A stretch of DNA of 64,000 nucleotides. Source: Alligator mississippiensis (taxonomy: Eukaryota > Chordata > Crocodylia > Alligatoridae). The position numbers and the translations under genes are program-made. The stretch lies in assembly GCF_030867095.1 (NCBI RefSeq), contig NC_081824.1:92187882-92251881 (forward strand). Direction: 5' to 3'. The stretch's first letter is position 1; the number at the start of each line of letters is the position of its first letter. Of this stretch, positions 1 through 9,900 are shown piece by piece. The notes beneath the pieces were generated by a model that was given only the letters and a program-made list of their open reading frames with translations, was not told where the DNA came from and searched no databases.

Positions 1-760
1 CCATTCAGAGAGAGCAAGCTATTTCTTCATTTATGGTCTAATCATGCTCCCACTAAAGTTTTATATTTAACATTTGTAGAAACAAAATCCACCTTTAATG
101 TCTTACTGTGATTTCCTGCCAAAGTTTTGATGTTCACATTTCAATTCTGCAAGAAGGACATACCTTCAAATTCACCTGCTGTGCTTTATGTTGAGAGAAC
201 CCCAGTGAAAGGAGTGAAAACTGATCATAGATAGTTTGGATCACAATAAAAAACAATCTGTTTAAAGTAAATAATATTGATTATCCAACAAAGCTTTAGT
301 CCAAGGCTAAATTTCAAAAGTGTAAAATTACCCCAAACAAATCTCCAAACATTTTGACACAACAATGTCCCTTGCACAGCTCTGCTTTAATAGTATACTT
401 CATATATTACACATAAAAAGGCCCATATATCTAGAAAATGCAGTTGAATTAAGGACTCTTATTCATATGGGAGAGGTCTGATAGAACAGCAGCAGCTATG
501 GGTATGTAATATAACAGAAGCAGACTACATAAGCTGCTAACAAGGAAAAATTTAACTGAGATCTTGTCATATATTTAAATTCCATTAAATGAAAGAAAGA
601 ATTTTATCCATGTTTGCATATGTTGTGACCTCAGTTCAATCATAATATATTGTTAACAAGATCAATCAGATAAATCTTGTGTGTTTATACTGGGGCATCT
701 CTGATATAGGGTATACACAAGAGTGAACTAACTTTAGGTTGGCCTGCTAGCAAGGGATAA
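1..760. other. AT-rich DNA, nothing recognised
   Basis: No long open frame, tandem repeat or familiar mobile-element sequence was seen. Composition is ordinary AT-rich vertebrate non-coding DNA. Confidence 0.5.
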
Positions 761-1060
761 TCTGACCTAGTTGAATGCCTGCACAGCACAGTCCCAGAGC
801 CAAGAAAGACCAGCCATTTGCCACAGCCCTCCCACAAACCTTACTGGATTATCCCCCCCACCCCAACTACTCTCCATGGAATGGGCAACCCCCCATGGAT
901 CTACCAAGCCTCCCCTCCCCTCAGACACACCAACCACCCTTGGACTCACCAAGGACCTGGCAGCTGCCCTCATAGACCCAGCAGCACCCTCAGACCCACT
1001 ATTCCCTCTCCTGTGGCTGCCCACACTCCCCCCAGCAAGCGGCAAATGATTGCACACACA
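761..1060. other. C-rich low-complexity segment
   Basis: A strand-asymmetric stretch rich in CCC and CCA triplets ends where the inverted-repeat element at 1061 begins. Several overlapping frames are open here on both strands because stop codons are rare in such composition. None resembles a protein I know, so I do not call a gene. Confidence 0.4.
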
Positions 1061-2789
1061 GGCTAGGGACAGACATTACATATAAACCGGTTTAAGTGAT
1101 CAAAAACTTGTTTGAGCCGGTAACAGAACAGACATTCAGTGCACATAAACCAGTTTCAAAATGGTCCAAACTAGCTTGAGATAAATCTGGTTGAATGTAG
1201 TATCCGACTTAACTGATTTGGCTCAAACTGGTTTATGCAATGTCTGTCCCAGACCCCTTCCTGGTTTAAGATAAACCAGACACCCCCAGCATCCTGGCAT
1301 GCTCTCTGGGCTGGGCAGGGCTCTCTGCTCCAGCCGCAGGGCTGACCCTGCCCCCCCTGCTCTCTAGCCAGAGCAGAGACTGGCCCTAGCAGAGACACCA
1401 GCCAACATGGCCCTGTTAAGGCAAAGTGGGCAGAGAGGAGGTTAATTCTTCCCTCCTTCCCCCACTACAGCCAGTTTCAGCCTGTCTGCCAGGGAGCAGA
1501 GGGGAGGGGGATGCTGCAGTTGCCCCTGGAGCTGGCCACCCCGGATGCAGGACAGGAAGGGAGGGAGGAATTAACCCTTCTCCCTGCCCCTTTCACTTTA
1601 ATGGGGCCATGCTGGGTAGGTTGTCCCTCAGGGTTGGAAGGGGGGCTCTGTTCCATGCTGGGGGGGGACTCTTCCCCCTCCTCCTCCCAGGGTGGGGAGG
1701 GGGACTCTGTGAGGCCCTGGATGGGGACTTTTCCTCCCTCTCTCCTTCCCACCGTGCCAATGCTGCCTGGCCCCACAGCAGAGGCAGTGGGAGCAGGGAG
1801 CTCATCTGGGCAGGGTGTGGGTGTGTGGGAGGGTGGGGGGTGTAGGGACCTCCACACACTCCTCCCCTGCTGTGAAGCCCCTGCTGCCTGGCAGCAGCAG
1901 CAGGTGGGGAGGTCAGGGCACTCGTGCCTGGCACAGGCACAACTCCGACCAGCGCTGCAACGAGGAGGGAGTGTAGCCTGCCTTATTCCTGTGGCTCTGC
2001 TCCTTGAGCCTGCAGCTCCAGCCCTTGCAGTGGGCAAAGCCCCGCGCTGAAGCCAGCTGTTTCCCCCAGTCCCCACTGTGCCAGACCCCACACTCTGCCA
2101 GGAGTATAGGGGCTGCTGCTGGTGGTGCCAGGCAGTGGGGGCTGCATGCCATGGGGGGAGTGTGTGGAGGTCCCTACACTCCCCACCCTCCCTCATACGC
2201 TATACACCCACACCCTGCCCAGCTGAGCTCCCCACTCCTGCTGCCCAGGCAGGGGGGGTGAGGAGGAAGGGGAAGAGTTCCCCCCAGCATGGCACAGAGC
2301 CTTCCCCTGCCCTGGGGGGGAGGAGTGGGGGGAAGAGTCCCCCTTTGGGGCTGGGCAGCATCCCATAGAGCTACCCCCTCCCCACCCTGCAATGATGGGA
2401 GAAAAGCAGGGGAAGAGTCTCCCTCTGGGGCCAGGCAGCCTCACAGAGCCCACCTCCCCACCCCACAATGGTTGCAGGGGAGGAGGAGGGAGAAGAGCCC
2501 CCTCAAGCACCAAACAGGGCCCCCCTCCTGGCCCCCCAGGCAGCTCTGTGTGCCCGGATTGCTCCCAGCTGTCAGGAAGCCACTGGGGAAGGCCTGCTGG
2601 TGCCTGGCTATGCCCCCACTCCTCAGCTCAGCCTCCCTGTGGAAGGGAGGGCTGCTCTAGCACCCCCAGGCTTCTGGCTTGAGCCAAATGTCTATCCATT
2701 TGCAAACCGGTTCACTCTCTGCAGGTTAAACCAACCTGCAAAGACTGAATCAATTCAGGTTTAGGCTTTTTGAATGTCTGTCCCTAGCC
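1061..2789. mobile_element. Nonautonomous DNA element with 17-bp terminal inverted repeats and GC-rich foldback core
   Basis: The left end at 1061 starts GGCTAGGGACAGACATT and the right end at 2773-2789 is its exact reverse complement. Subterminal DNA on both sides is rich in CAAACTGGTTTA-like motifs. The core (about 1400-2650) is GC-rich and itself palindromic: 1640-1880 pairs imperfectly with the reverse complement of 2140-2305. There is no transposase frame, so mobility would have required enzymes supplied elsewhere. The TAGGG-type end suggests the hAT superfamily, but I could not find a convincing 8-bp target duplication, so the superfamily is inference. The element at 20935-21415 looks like a short relative. 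Confidence 0.75.
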
Positions 2790-3285
2790 ATGGGAACCAG
2801 CTCAGCCTTAGGCAGCTTACACTAAGCCACCTAAATTTGAGTTGGGTGCCACAAATGCTTGTTCACATCCACAGAAAGCATGCTAGGTACACAACAATTA
2901 GGCAAACTCATCCCATTTACAATGTCAGTTGAGTTACATTACAACATCCAGTGACATCAGTGGGAAAGAAGACTTAAATGGATGTGAGAGTAATGTAACC
3001 CAGTTTATTCATTTTAAATGTTGTGATTACCACTTTGAGAAAATTATAATTCACTCTCTTAATCAATATCAGAAGAGAGACTGCCACTTCTCCAGAGACT
3101 GAACTGTTAAAACTCCAGTTCCAGGAACCTCTATATAGCCAGCAGGAATTAACAGACATGCAGCTCTTGTTCCAGCCAAAATAACTTATTCCTGAAAGTG
3201 CTCAGCTGTGAAGAAACTAAAGGAACTTCAGTAAGGCTCAGTAAGGAAAACGATTACATTTTTTATTAGTAGCTGGAATAAACAT
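2790..3285. other. Non-coding spacer, nothing recognised
   Basis: This lies between the foldback element and the CR1 insertion. No repeat family or coding potential was recognised. Confidence 0.4.
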
Positions 3286-3287
3286 TT

Positions 3288-3713
3288 ATGCTAGGGAAGA
3301 ACATCCGGGACATTGCGGAGAGGATCCCCAAGCTCCTCAAACCCACAGACCGCTATCCCATGCTCCTTATTCATGTGGGCACCAATGACACGGCTCGGAG
3401 CACTCCCAGCCAGGTCATGAGGCGCTACAGGGATTTGGGAGCGGGGCTTAAGGGTCTGGGGGCACAGGTGGTGTTCTCGTCGATCCTCCCAGTCTCAGGC
3501 TATGGGCTGAGAAGGGACAGAAGGATCTATGTGGTCAACCAAAGACTGCGGCGCTGGTGTCGTCAGGAAGGCTTTGGCTTTCATGACCACAGCCCGCTCT
3601 TTGGCGAGAGAGGCAGCGAGCTGCTGGGAAGAGATGGTCTCCACCTCTCTCCCCTAGGGAGGAGGCTCTTCTCAGCCAGACTGGCTGACCTGCTCCACCG
3701 GGCTTTAAACTAA
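3288..3713 (+). CDS. CR1 ORF1 protein, C-terminal SGNH/esterase part (5'-truncated)
   Basis: This 141-codon open frame encodes the C-terminal part of the SGNH-hydrolase (esterase-like) domain found in ORF1 of many sauropsid CR1 elements. Seen directly are HVGTND at residues 29-34 (the block that supplies the oxyanion-hole Asn) and DGLHLS at 116-121, with Asp116 and His119 in the catalytic dyad position. The block with the nucleophilic serine lies upstream in the family and is absent here, so the fragment cannot be an active esterase. The first Met is simply the first in the surviving frame and is not the real start. The TAA stop at 3711-3713 lies 52 bases before the first Met of ORF2. In the family, ORF1 is thought to bind RNA and form particles with ORF2; here it is a relic. 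Confidence 0.85.
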   Translation: MLGKNIRDIAERIPKLLKPTDRYPMLLIHVGTNDTARSTPSQVMRRYRDLGAGLKGLGAQVVFSSILPVSGYGLRRDRRIYVVNQRLRRWCRQEGFGFHDHSPLFGERGSELLGRDGLHLSPLGRRLFSARLADLLHRALN

Positions 3714-3765
3714 GCCCACTGGGGGACGGGGGCACGACCACCACTGCTGGCCCGCTGAGCAAATC

Positions 3766-6624
3766 TTGCAAAGCCAGCGGATCATGGCACTCAAGGGAGC
3801 CTGCCCCAGCCCCAGCCCTGGTAAAATCTGTGGGCAAGGAAGGAGCCCCCAGGGGGCGCTTGCCTGCCTGTACACAAATGCCAGGAGCTTGGGGAATAAG
3901 CAGGAGGAGCTCATCCTCCTGCTCAGTGCAAACAATTACGATGTCATAGGGATCACGGAGACCTGGTGGGACTCCACCCATGACTGGACCACGGGGATAG
4001 ATGGCTATACCCTGTACAGGAGGGATCGTGTAGAGAAAAGGGGCGGGGGTGTAGCTCTCTATGTTAAGGAAAGCTACACGTCTCTGCAAGCCGATATTGG
4101 CGACCAGGGTGGATGGCTGGAGACCCTCTGGGTTAAAATCTGTGGGGAACACGGCACAGGGGACACAATGGTGGGAGTCTATTACAGACCTCCCACCCAA
4201 AGTCCTGAGCTAGACCAGGAGTTTGCCCAGGAACTGGCTGAGGCAGCTTGCTCCAGGACCATGGTTGTCATGGGTGACTTCAATTACCCAGACATCTCGT
4301 GGGAGGATCGCTCAGCAAAATCTGAGCGGTCGCAGAGCTTCCTCTCGTGCATGGATGACCTCTACCTGACTCAAGAAGTCTATGGGCCAACGAGAGGCAA
4401 AGCGCTGCTCGACCTGGTGCTGGCTACTGGGGAGGACCTAGTCGGCAACCTAATGATCGATGGGAAGCTGGGTGACAGCGACCACGAGCTGATCACCTTC
4501 ACCATCCGCCGAAAAGCTGGCAAGTCGGTCAGCAACACGCAAGTCCTTGACTTCAGGAAAGCCGACTTTGACAAGCTCAGGAGGCTTGTCAGTGAGGCCC
4601 TAAGGGACTGTGACCGCAGGGAGAGGGGAGTTCAAGAAGAGTGGTTGCTCCTCAAGGGAGCGATCCTCAATGCACAAACTAAGTCTATTCCATCTCAGAG
4701 GAAAGGCAGCAAGAGGGCACAGCAGCCCCCCTGGCTCTCCAGGGACCTAGCAGACCTCCTGAGGCTAAAAAGAAAGGCCTACAAAGGATGGAGGATGGGA
4801 GTCACCTCCAAGGAGGATTATTCTGCACTGGTCCGGTCCTGTAGGGAGCAGACCAGGAAAGCCAAGGCTGCAACTGAACTCCAGCTAGCTTTGAGCATCA
4901 AGGACAATAAAAAGTCCTTTTTCAGATATGTGGGGAGCCGGAGGAAAAGCAGGGGCAACGTTGGACCCCTGCTGAACCAGATGGGGCAACTGACAACTGA
5001 CGCCCAGGAAAAAGCCAACCTATTAAATAGGTACTTTGCGTTGGTCTTTCATCAGCCCCATGGGACGCCCGTGCCTGCTACAGGGCCGGGAAGTCCGGGT
5101 GAGGGTGATCCCCTGCCCTCCATTAATGCTGACTTTCTGAAGGAACATCTTGAGAAGCTGGATACCTTCAAGTCAGCCGGCCCTGACAATCTTCACCCCA
5201 GGGTACTCAAGGAGCTGGCGAGCATCATAGCCCAGCCTCTAGCGCGGATCTTTGAAAACTCTTGGCGCTCTGGTGTAGTGCCCGAAGACTGGAAGAAGCC
5301 CAATGTGGTGCCTATCTTCAAGAAAGGGAGGAAAGTGGATCCGGCTAACTATAGGCCCATCAGCCTGACTTCTATCCAGGGGAAGATCTTAGAAAAGTTT
5401 ATTAAGGAGGCCATCCTTAATGGACTGGCCGACGCCAACATCTTAAGGGATAGCCAGCACGGGTTTGTTGCGGGTAGGTCTTGCTTGACCAATCTCATTT
5501 CCTTCTACGACCAGGTGACCTATCACCTGGACAAGGGAGATGAGATTGATGTCATATATCTTGACTTCAAAAAAGCCTTCGATCTGGTGTCCCATGATCG
5601 TCTCTTGGAGAAACTGGCCAATTGTCGCCTTGGGTCCTCCACGATCCACTGGCTGGAAAATTGGCTCCGGGGTCGGACCCAGAGGGTAGTAATTGATGCA
5701 AGTCACTCATTGTGGTGTCCTGTGACCAGTGGGGTCCCCCAGGGCTCTGTCCTTGGACCCATACTGTTCAACATCTTCATTAACGATGTGGACACTGGAG
5801 TCAGAAGCGGACTGGCCAAGTTCGCCGATGACACCAAACTTTGGGGCAAAGCATCCACGCCAGAAGACAGGCGGGTGATCCAGGCTGACCTGGACAGGCT
5901 CAGCAAGTGGGCGGATGAGAATCTGATGGTGTTCAACGCCGATAAATGCAAGGTTCTCCACCTTGGGAAGAAAAACCCACAGCATCCTTATAGGCTCGGC
6001 AGTACTATGTTGGTTAGCACTATGGAAGAAAGAGACTTGGGGGTCATCATTGACCACAAGATGAACATGAGCCTGCAATGCGATGCTGCGGCTAGTAAAG
6101 CGACCAAAACGCTGGCTTGCATCCATAGATGCTTCTCAAGCAAATCCCGGGACGTGATTCTCCCCCTGTACTCGGCCTTAGTGAGGCCGCAGCTGGAGTA
6201 CTGCGTCCAGTTTTGGGCTCCACAATTCAAAAAGGATGTGGAGAAGCTTGAGAGAGTCCAGAGAAGAGCCACGCGCATGATCAGGGGTCAGGGAAGCAGA
6301 CCCTACGATGGCAGGCTGAGAGCCCTGGGGCTCTTTAGCCTGGAAAAGCGCAGGCTCAGGGGTGATCTGATGGCCACCTACAAGTTTATCAGGGGTGATC
6401 ACCAGTATCTAGGCGAACGTTTGTTCACCAGAGCGCCCCAAGGGATGACGAGGACGAATGGTCACAAACTGCTACAAGATCGTTTCAGGCTGGACATAAG
6501 GAAGAATTTCTTTACTGTCCGAGCCCCCAAGGTCTGGAACAGCCTGCCGCCGGAGGTTGTTCAAGCGCCTTCATTGAACACCTTCAAGATGAAACTGGAT
6601 GCTTATCTTGCTGGGATCCTATGA
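3766..6624 (+). CDS. CR1 ORF2: APE endonuclease and reverse transcriptase, full length
   Basis: 952 codons without interruption. The N-terminal domain (about residues 34-245) is an apurinic-type endonuclease, with Asn38, the ITETWW block (Glu65), GDFN at 170-173, Asp216 and SDH at 238-240, which are the metal-binding and catalytic positions of this family. The reverse transcriptase (about 500-760) carries LDFKKAFD at 599-606, SGVPQGS at 655-661 and FADD at 686-689, so all three catalytic aspartates are present. The C-terminal region (about 760-952) has the CR1-type LEYCVQFW and RDVILPLY segments. The protein nicks chromosomal DNA and primes reverse transcription of CR1 RNA at the nick. The start is the first Met; no initiation signal can be read, and translation in CR1 probably depends on ORF1. 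Every key residue is intact, but with no promoter or complete ORF1 this copy is probably not autonomous. Confidence 0.95.
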   Translation: MQSQRIMALKGACPSPSPGKICGQGRSPQGALACLYTNARSLGNKQEELILLLSANNYDVIGITETWWDSTHDWTTGIDGYTLYRRDRVEKRGGGVALYVKESYTSLQADIGDQGGWLETLWVKICGEHGTGDTMVGVYYRPPTQSPELDQEFAQELAEAACSRTMVVMGDFNYPDISWEDRSAKSERSQSFLSCMDDLYLTQEVYGPTRGKALLDLVLATGEDLVGNLMIDGKLGDSDHELITFTIRRKAGKSVSNTQVLDFRKADFDKLRRLVSEALRDCDRRERGVQEEWLLLKGAILNAQTKSIPSQRKGSKRAQQPPWLSRDLADLLRLKRKAYKGWRMGVTSKEDYSALVRSCREQTRKAKAATELQLALSIKDNKKSFFRYVGSRRKSRGNVGPLLNQMGQLTTDAQEKANLLNRYFALVFHQPHGTPVPATGPGSPGEGDPLPSINADFLKEHLEKLDTFKSAGPDNLHPRVLKELASIIAQPLARIFENSWRSGVVPEDWKKPNVVPIFKKGRKVDPANYRPISLTSIQGKILEKFIKEAILNGLADANILRDSQHGFVAGRSCLTNLISFYDQVTYHLDKGDEIDVIYLDFKKAFDLVSHDRLLEKLANCRLGSSTIHWLENWLRGRTQRVVIDASHSLWCPVTSGVPQGSVLGPILFNIFINDVDTGVRSGLAKFADDTKLWGKASTPEDRRVIQADLDRLSKWADENLMVFNADKCKVLHLGKKNPQHPYRLGSTMLVSTMEERDLGVIIDHKMNMSLQCDAAASKATKTLACIHRCFSSKSRDVILPLYSALVRPQLEYCVQFWAPQFKKDVEKLERVQRRATRMIRGQGSRPYDGRLRALGLFSLEKRRLRGDLMATYKFIRGDHQYLGERLFTRAPQGMTRTNGHKLLQDRFRLDIRKNFFTVRAPKVWNSLPPEVVQAPSLNTFKMKLDAYLAGIL

Positions 6625-6698
6625 CCCCAGCTGACGTCCTGCCCTTTGGGTGGGGGGCTGGACTCGATGATCTTCCGAGGTCCCTTCCAGCCCTAATG

Positions 6699-6724
6699 TC
6701 TATGAAATCTATGAAATCTATGAA
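6699..6724 (+). repeat. CR1 3'-terminal tandem repeat
   Basis: Nearly three copies of the 9-base unit TCTATGAAA close the CR1 element. CR1 elements end in short 8-9 base repeats rather than poly(A), and the repeats are thought to guide reverse-transcriptase priming. This also fixes the 3' boundary of the insertion. Confidence 0.9.
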
Positions 6725-7636
6725 CCCAAAGGACACAACTGGGAATAAGGCCTCATTTAGCCGCTGACTAAAACACAGAAGAGAAATCCCTATCCTGGAG
6801 GTCTTATAAACTGCAGCATTAATCATTTTAAATGTGTGTGTTATGCTATATATTTATATTCTATATTGTGTGTTAGATAGTATAATATACCATGTATTTA
6901 TAATATATAATTATATATATAATTATTTGACACCATTTGGGGCATAGGATGTAGATATAATATTCAGGCAAATAACTGGTGAAAAATAGGGACAGATTTC
7001 CATATCTTGAGGAATTTGTTTTGCTAATTGAGGGTATATGTAGACAAAAGGGGTAAGAATAGGAAAGAAGATTTGTCACACTTTATCATCTCTACATCTA
7101 TGGTGATTAGGCTAGATTTTGGGAGCACAGTGGAAGAGATAAGACTTTCTGAAGAAGATGGGTTTAATCTTTGTCTGTATCTCCTAGCACTGTCCCATTC
7201 TCACCCCACCCCACATCTCTCTCTCCTGTCCTTTTCTATAATGGTGCATAGCTACCCTGCTATCTCCTGATCCTAATCAGATTCTGCCAGGGAACTGTAC
7301 ACATGTATAAGGGTCAGTACAGGAAAACGCCTGGAAAAGTTTAAGGTAAATGATATATGAATAGTAAAAACTGATAATGATGAGAGAGATATGACATCAC
7401 AATAGGTAACTAAATCATTTAGGCAGGTTATTAAGGGCCTTCACTATTAAGGTATAAAACTCATTTTATTAGATGTAGAGGTGAAGCAGTCTGACTCTGA
7501 TTATATTTTAGAAATTTTTTCCTTCACATTTTAGAGTTTTTAGGTTGTAGAATGGTTTCTACTTCTTTCATCTAAAAACAGTGAGTATTTAACTGACTTT
7601 ATTTTATTTATTTTAGAAACTCTGTCCAACTTCAAG
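6725..7636. other. AT-rich non-coding DNA
   Basis: 6840-6935 is a run of TA/TTA-rich low complexity. The rest shows no family or gene that I recognise. Confidence 0.4.
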
Positions 7637-7720
7637 TGGACTGAGATAAACATATTGCTAAACTTTAATTTAAAACTTTAATTTAAAATAATCTAAATAT
7701 GGCTGCTTTATCTCAGTCCA
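7637..7720. repeat. 84-bp hairpin with 14-bp perfect arms
   Basis: TGGACTGAGATAAA at 7637-7650 is exactly reverse-complemented at 7707-7720. Between them is an AT-rich loop with an internal direct repeat of AACTTTAATTTAAA. It could be a tiny MITE or a chance hairpin in AT-rich DNA; the unique-sequence arms favour the former. Confidence 0.5.
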
Positions 7721-8029
7721 TAACACAGGCCATTATGACTTTTCTCTTTTACAAGTGAAGAGATCTAGATGTCCAACATAGATGAGATTTCTTAGATCCC
7801 TTTTTACATTCCATTGATAGCCATTAGAGTGGTCAGTATTCTCTTTTGTTGTGCAGGCAGCATTCTTTATTAAATATTCTAGACCTGTGTTTGGTGGTTT
7901 TGTGCATGATAAGTAAACGTGTTCAGAAAGTGCTGCAGTTCTAGGAGCAGAGGATGCTTAATTAACAGCACCTCCCAAAAGGAAAAGCAAAAGTAGATGT
8001 ATTATTAGAAGCAGTGGCAGGAATTTAAG

Positions 8030-8626
8030 GGCCAAGTGGTCACTTTTCAGAATGGAAGGAGGTCAAAAGTGGGGTCCCACAAGGATCTGTGCCACGCTGT
8101 ATTTTGTAAGATTTTCATCATTGACTAATGTGAGTACACAGTGAAATCTCCAAGTTTGCAGGTGATGCCAAATGATTCTGGAGAGTCATGTCCCAAGTTG
8201 ATGGAAAGGAGATGCAAAAAGATCTCACCACATAGGTTAGTGGACAAAACAATGCCAGATAAATAAAAATGTTGAAATGTTCAAGGTAGTACACTTGGAG
8301 AAGAATAACCTCAATTATACGTATACAATGCTGCGTTGTGAACTAGCTGTTATGACTCAAGAAAGAGACCTTGGAATCATTGTGGATAGTTCTCTAGAAA
8401 TGTCAGCTCAATGAGCAGTGACAATCAAAAAAGCCAATAAAATTGTGGGCATCATTAAGTAAAGGAATTGAAAACAAAGTGGAGAACATCTTCACACCAT
8501 TATACAGTCTAGAGATATCTGGTTCAATGCTCTCCCTCTACAGCATCCACCCTGCCACTGTTGGAGACAGGATACTGAGCTAGCTGGATCATTGATCTGA
8601 CCTAGTATGGCACTGCTTATGTTCTT
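8030..8626 (+). mobile_element. Old CR1 fragment, RT-to-3'-end, plus strand
   Basis: Around 8072-8095 the DNA still reads as GVPQGSV, the reverse-transcriptase block also seen in the intact copy. Downstream the order of motifs matches CR1: the region around the AQ and ERDLGI-like block at 8355-8385, then a 3' end with ATCATTGATCTGACCTAGTA and TTATGTTCTT. Many stops and deletions are present, so it is an ancient copy of a different subfamily from the intact one. Confidence 0.75.
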
Positions 8627-8866
8627 GTGACTGTTCTTTTGTAGGATAATATGTTTTTTAGACAGTACTAGTTTTCCTCCTGTCAACTAGTACAGAGGTA
8701 CAGATTTGAGAAAAAAAATTAAACTTTGTGTATGACTTTGCAGTTGCCTTAATGTGAAGTTATCAAGACTGAATAAACCTTTACTAAAATAAACTAAACT
8801 TGAAAAAACTTCACATAGGATGAAATTCACCCTACTGAAGAAATTGCAGGAATTCCAGAATTCCAA

Positions 8867-8938
8867 TATGTGGTCATTTAAGCCCTATTTTGAGGGTGTA
8901 TGTGGTCATTTAAGCCCTATTTTGAGGGTGTATGTGGT
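8867..8938. repeat. 32-bp tandem duplication, 2.25 copies
   Basis: A 32-base unit starting TATGTGGTCATTTAAGCC occurs at 8867-8898 and 8899-8930 with no differences, followed by eight bases of a third copy. Exact identity points to a recent slippage duplication, or to an assembly artefact. Confidence 0.9.
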
Positions 8939-9049
8939 ATTCAAATAGTAGTTAGTTACCATGCATAGAACAGAAATTCATCCTTAATACATGTGTTGTT
9001 TTGTTTATGTTTATGTTTGCAAATCACGGTGTAGCAAATTGTCTGTATA

Positions 9050-9900
9050 TGAACATAGAACATGGGTATAAAAGGGATCTACGGTGTCAGTGGATCCAGT
9101 TCCCTTATATAATACTACATCACATAATTCCCTTTGTAAACTGATCAAGTTCCATCTCAGTGCTAGGTTTTTTGTCCCTACCATGACTAGTCCAGAACCT
9201 CACTGTTCTATTAGTTAGGAGCCTTATAATTTCTATCTTCAACTTCATCAAGGGCCATTTGTATTAATTTGTTCTTGTTCCAGCAAGACTGACTCAACAT
9301 TCTCCTAATCATTCTTAGCCTTTCTCTATACCTATTGCACTTTGAATTTAGCTTTCTTGAACATGGATGACTAGAATTATACATGGATGAAGTCTTCCCA
9401 ATGGCTTGTACAAGGGCATTCTAACTTCTCTCTTTCTAATACCTTCTAGGATTGCAACTGCCTTTTTCATGACTGCATCACATTGGTAGCTGAGTCATCC
9501 TGCAAATCAGTAGTACGTGTAAACTCCTATTTTTTTGCACTGAAGTAATTAAAGAAAATATTTTAAAAGATCAGTCTCAAGACTGATGTTCCAGGAACTG
9601 TACTAGTTACCTCCATCTAGCTGGACACTTCCCCTTTCAACATTATCTGTTGTTCTTTTTCCTTTAGTCAGTTCCTTATCCATCATATAATTCTTGTACT
9701 AATCTCCATTTCTTCTAGTTTAATCAATAATTTTCTATGTGGCACAATAGCAAATGCTTTGCTGAAATGCAGATAGATGAGATATGCCACATTTCTTTTG
9801 TCTACAAAATCAAATTTCTTCTCAAAAACATATATAAGTTTAGTCTGACACAATCTGCCTTAGAAAAGTTCACGTTGAATATTATTCCATTTTCCAATTA
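9050..9900 (-). mobile_element. Old CR1 fragment, minus strand
   Basis: Read in reverse, this follows the CR1 3' half. The 3'-terminal side at 9050-9130 has AATTCCCTTTGTAAACTGAT. The segment at 9355-9420 corresponds to the region with AGAATTATACATGGATGAAG, and 9470-9500 to the GCATCACATTGGTAGCTGAG stretch. A further part at 9600-9790 fits upstream ORF2-derived DNA. No usable reading frame is left. Boundaries are approximate, and 9580-9900 could be a separate insertion. Confidence 0.65.

Larger units (their letters stand above)
3286..6724 (+). mobile_element. CR1 non-LTR retrotransposon, 5'-truncated, ORF2 intact
   Basis: The element runs from inside ORF1, through a complete ORF2, to a short 3' untranslated region and a simple-repeat tail. 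The 5' end is missing: ORF1 begins in the middle of its esterase domain, as expected for incomplete target-primed reverse transcription. The 3' region after the ORF2 stop (6625-6698) shares its wording with the tails of the copies at 17282 and 53305. No target-site duplication is evident, which is usual for CR1. The absence of frameshifts in about 3.3 kb of coding sequence marks this as one of the youngest insertions in the window. Confidence 0.95.

Noticed and set aside
1477..2196. 239-codon minus-strand frame and overlapping plus-strand frames
   Set aside because: They lie in the GC-rich palindromic core of a transposon-like element, overlap in several frames on both strands and are Pro/Gly/Ser-rich without any motif.
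3535..4200. 221-codon open frame on the minus strand across the CR1 ORF1/ORF2 junction
   Set aside because: It is antisense to two recognisable CR1 proteins and has no domain of its own; it is open because of the sense-strand codon use.
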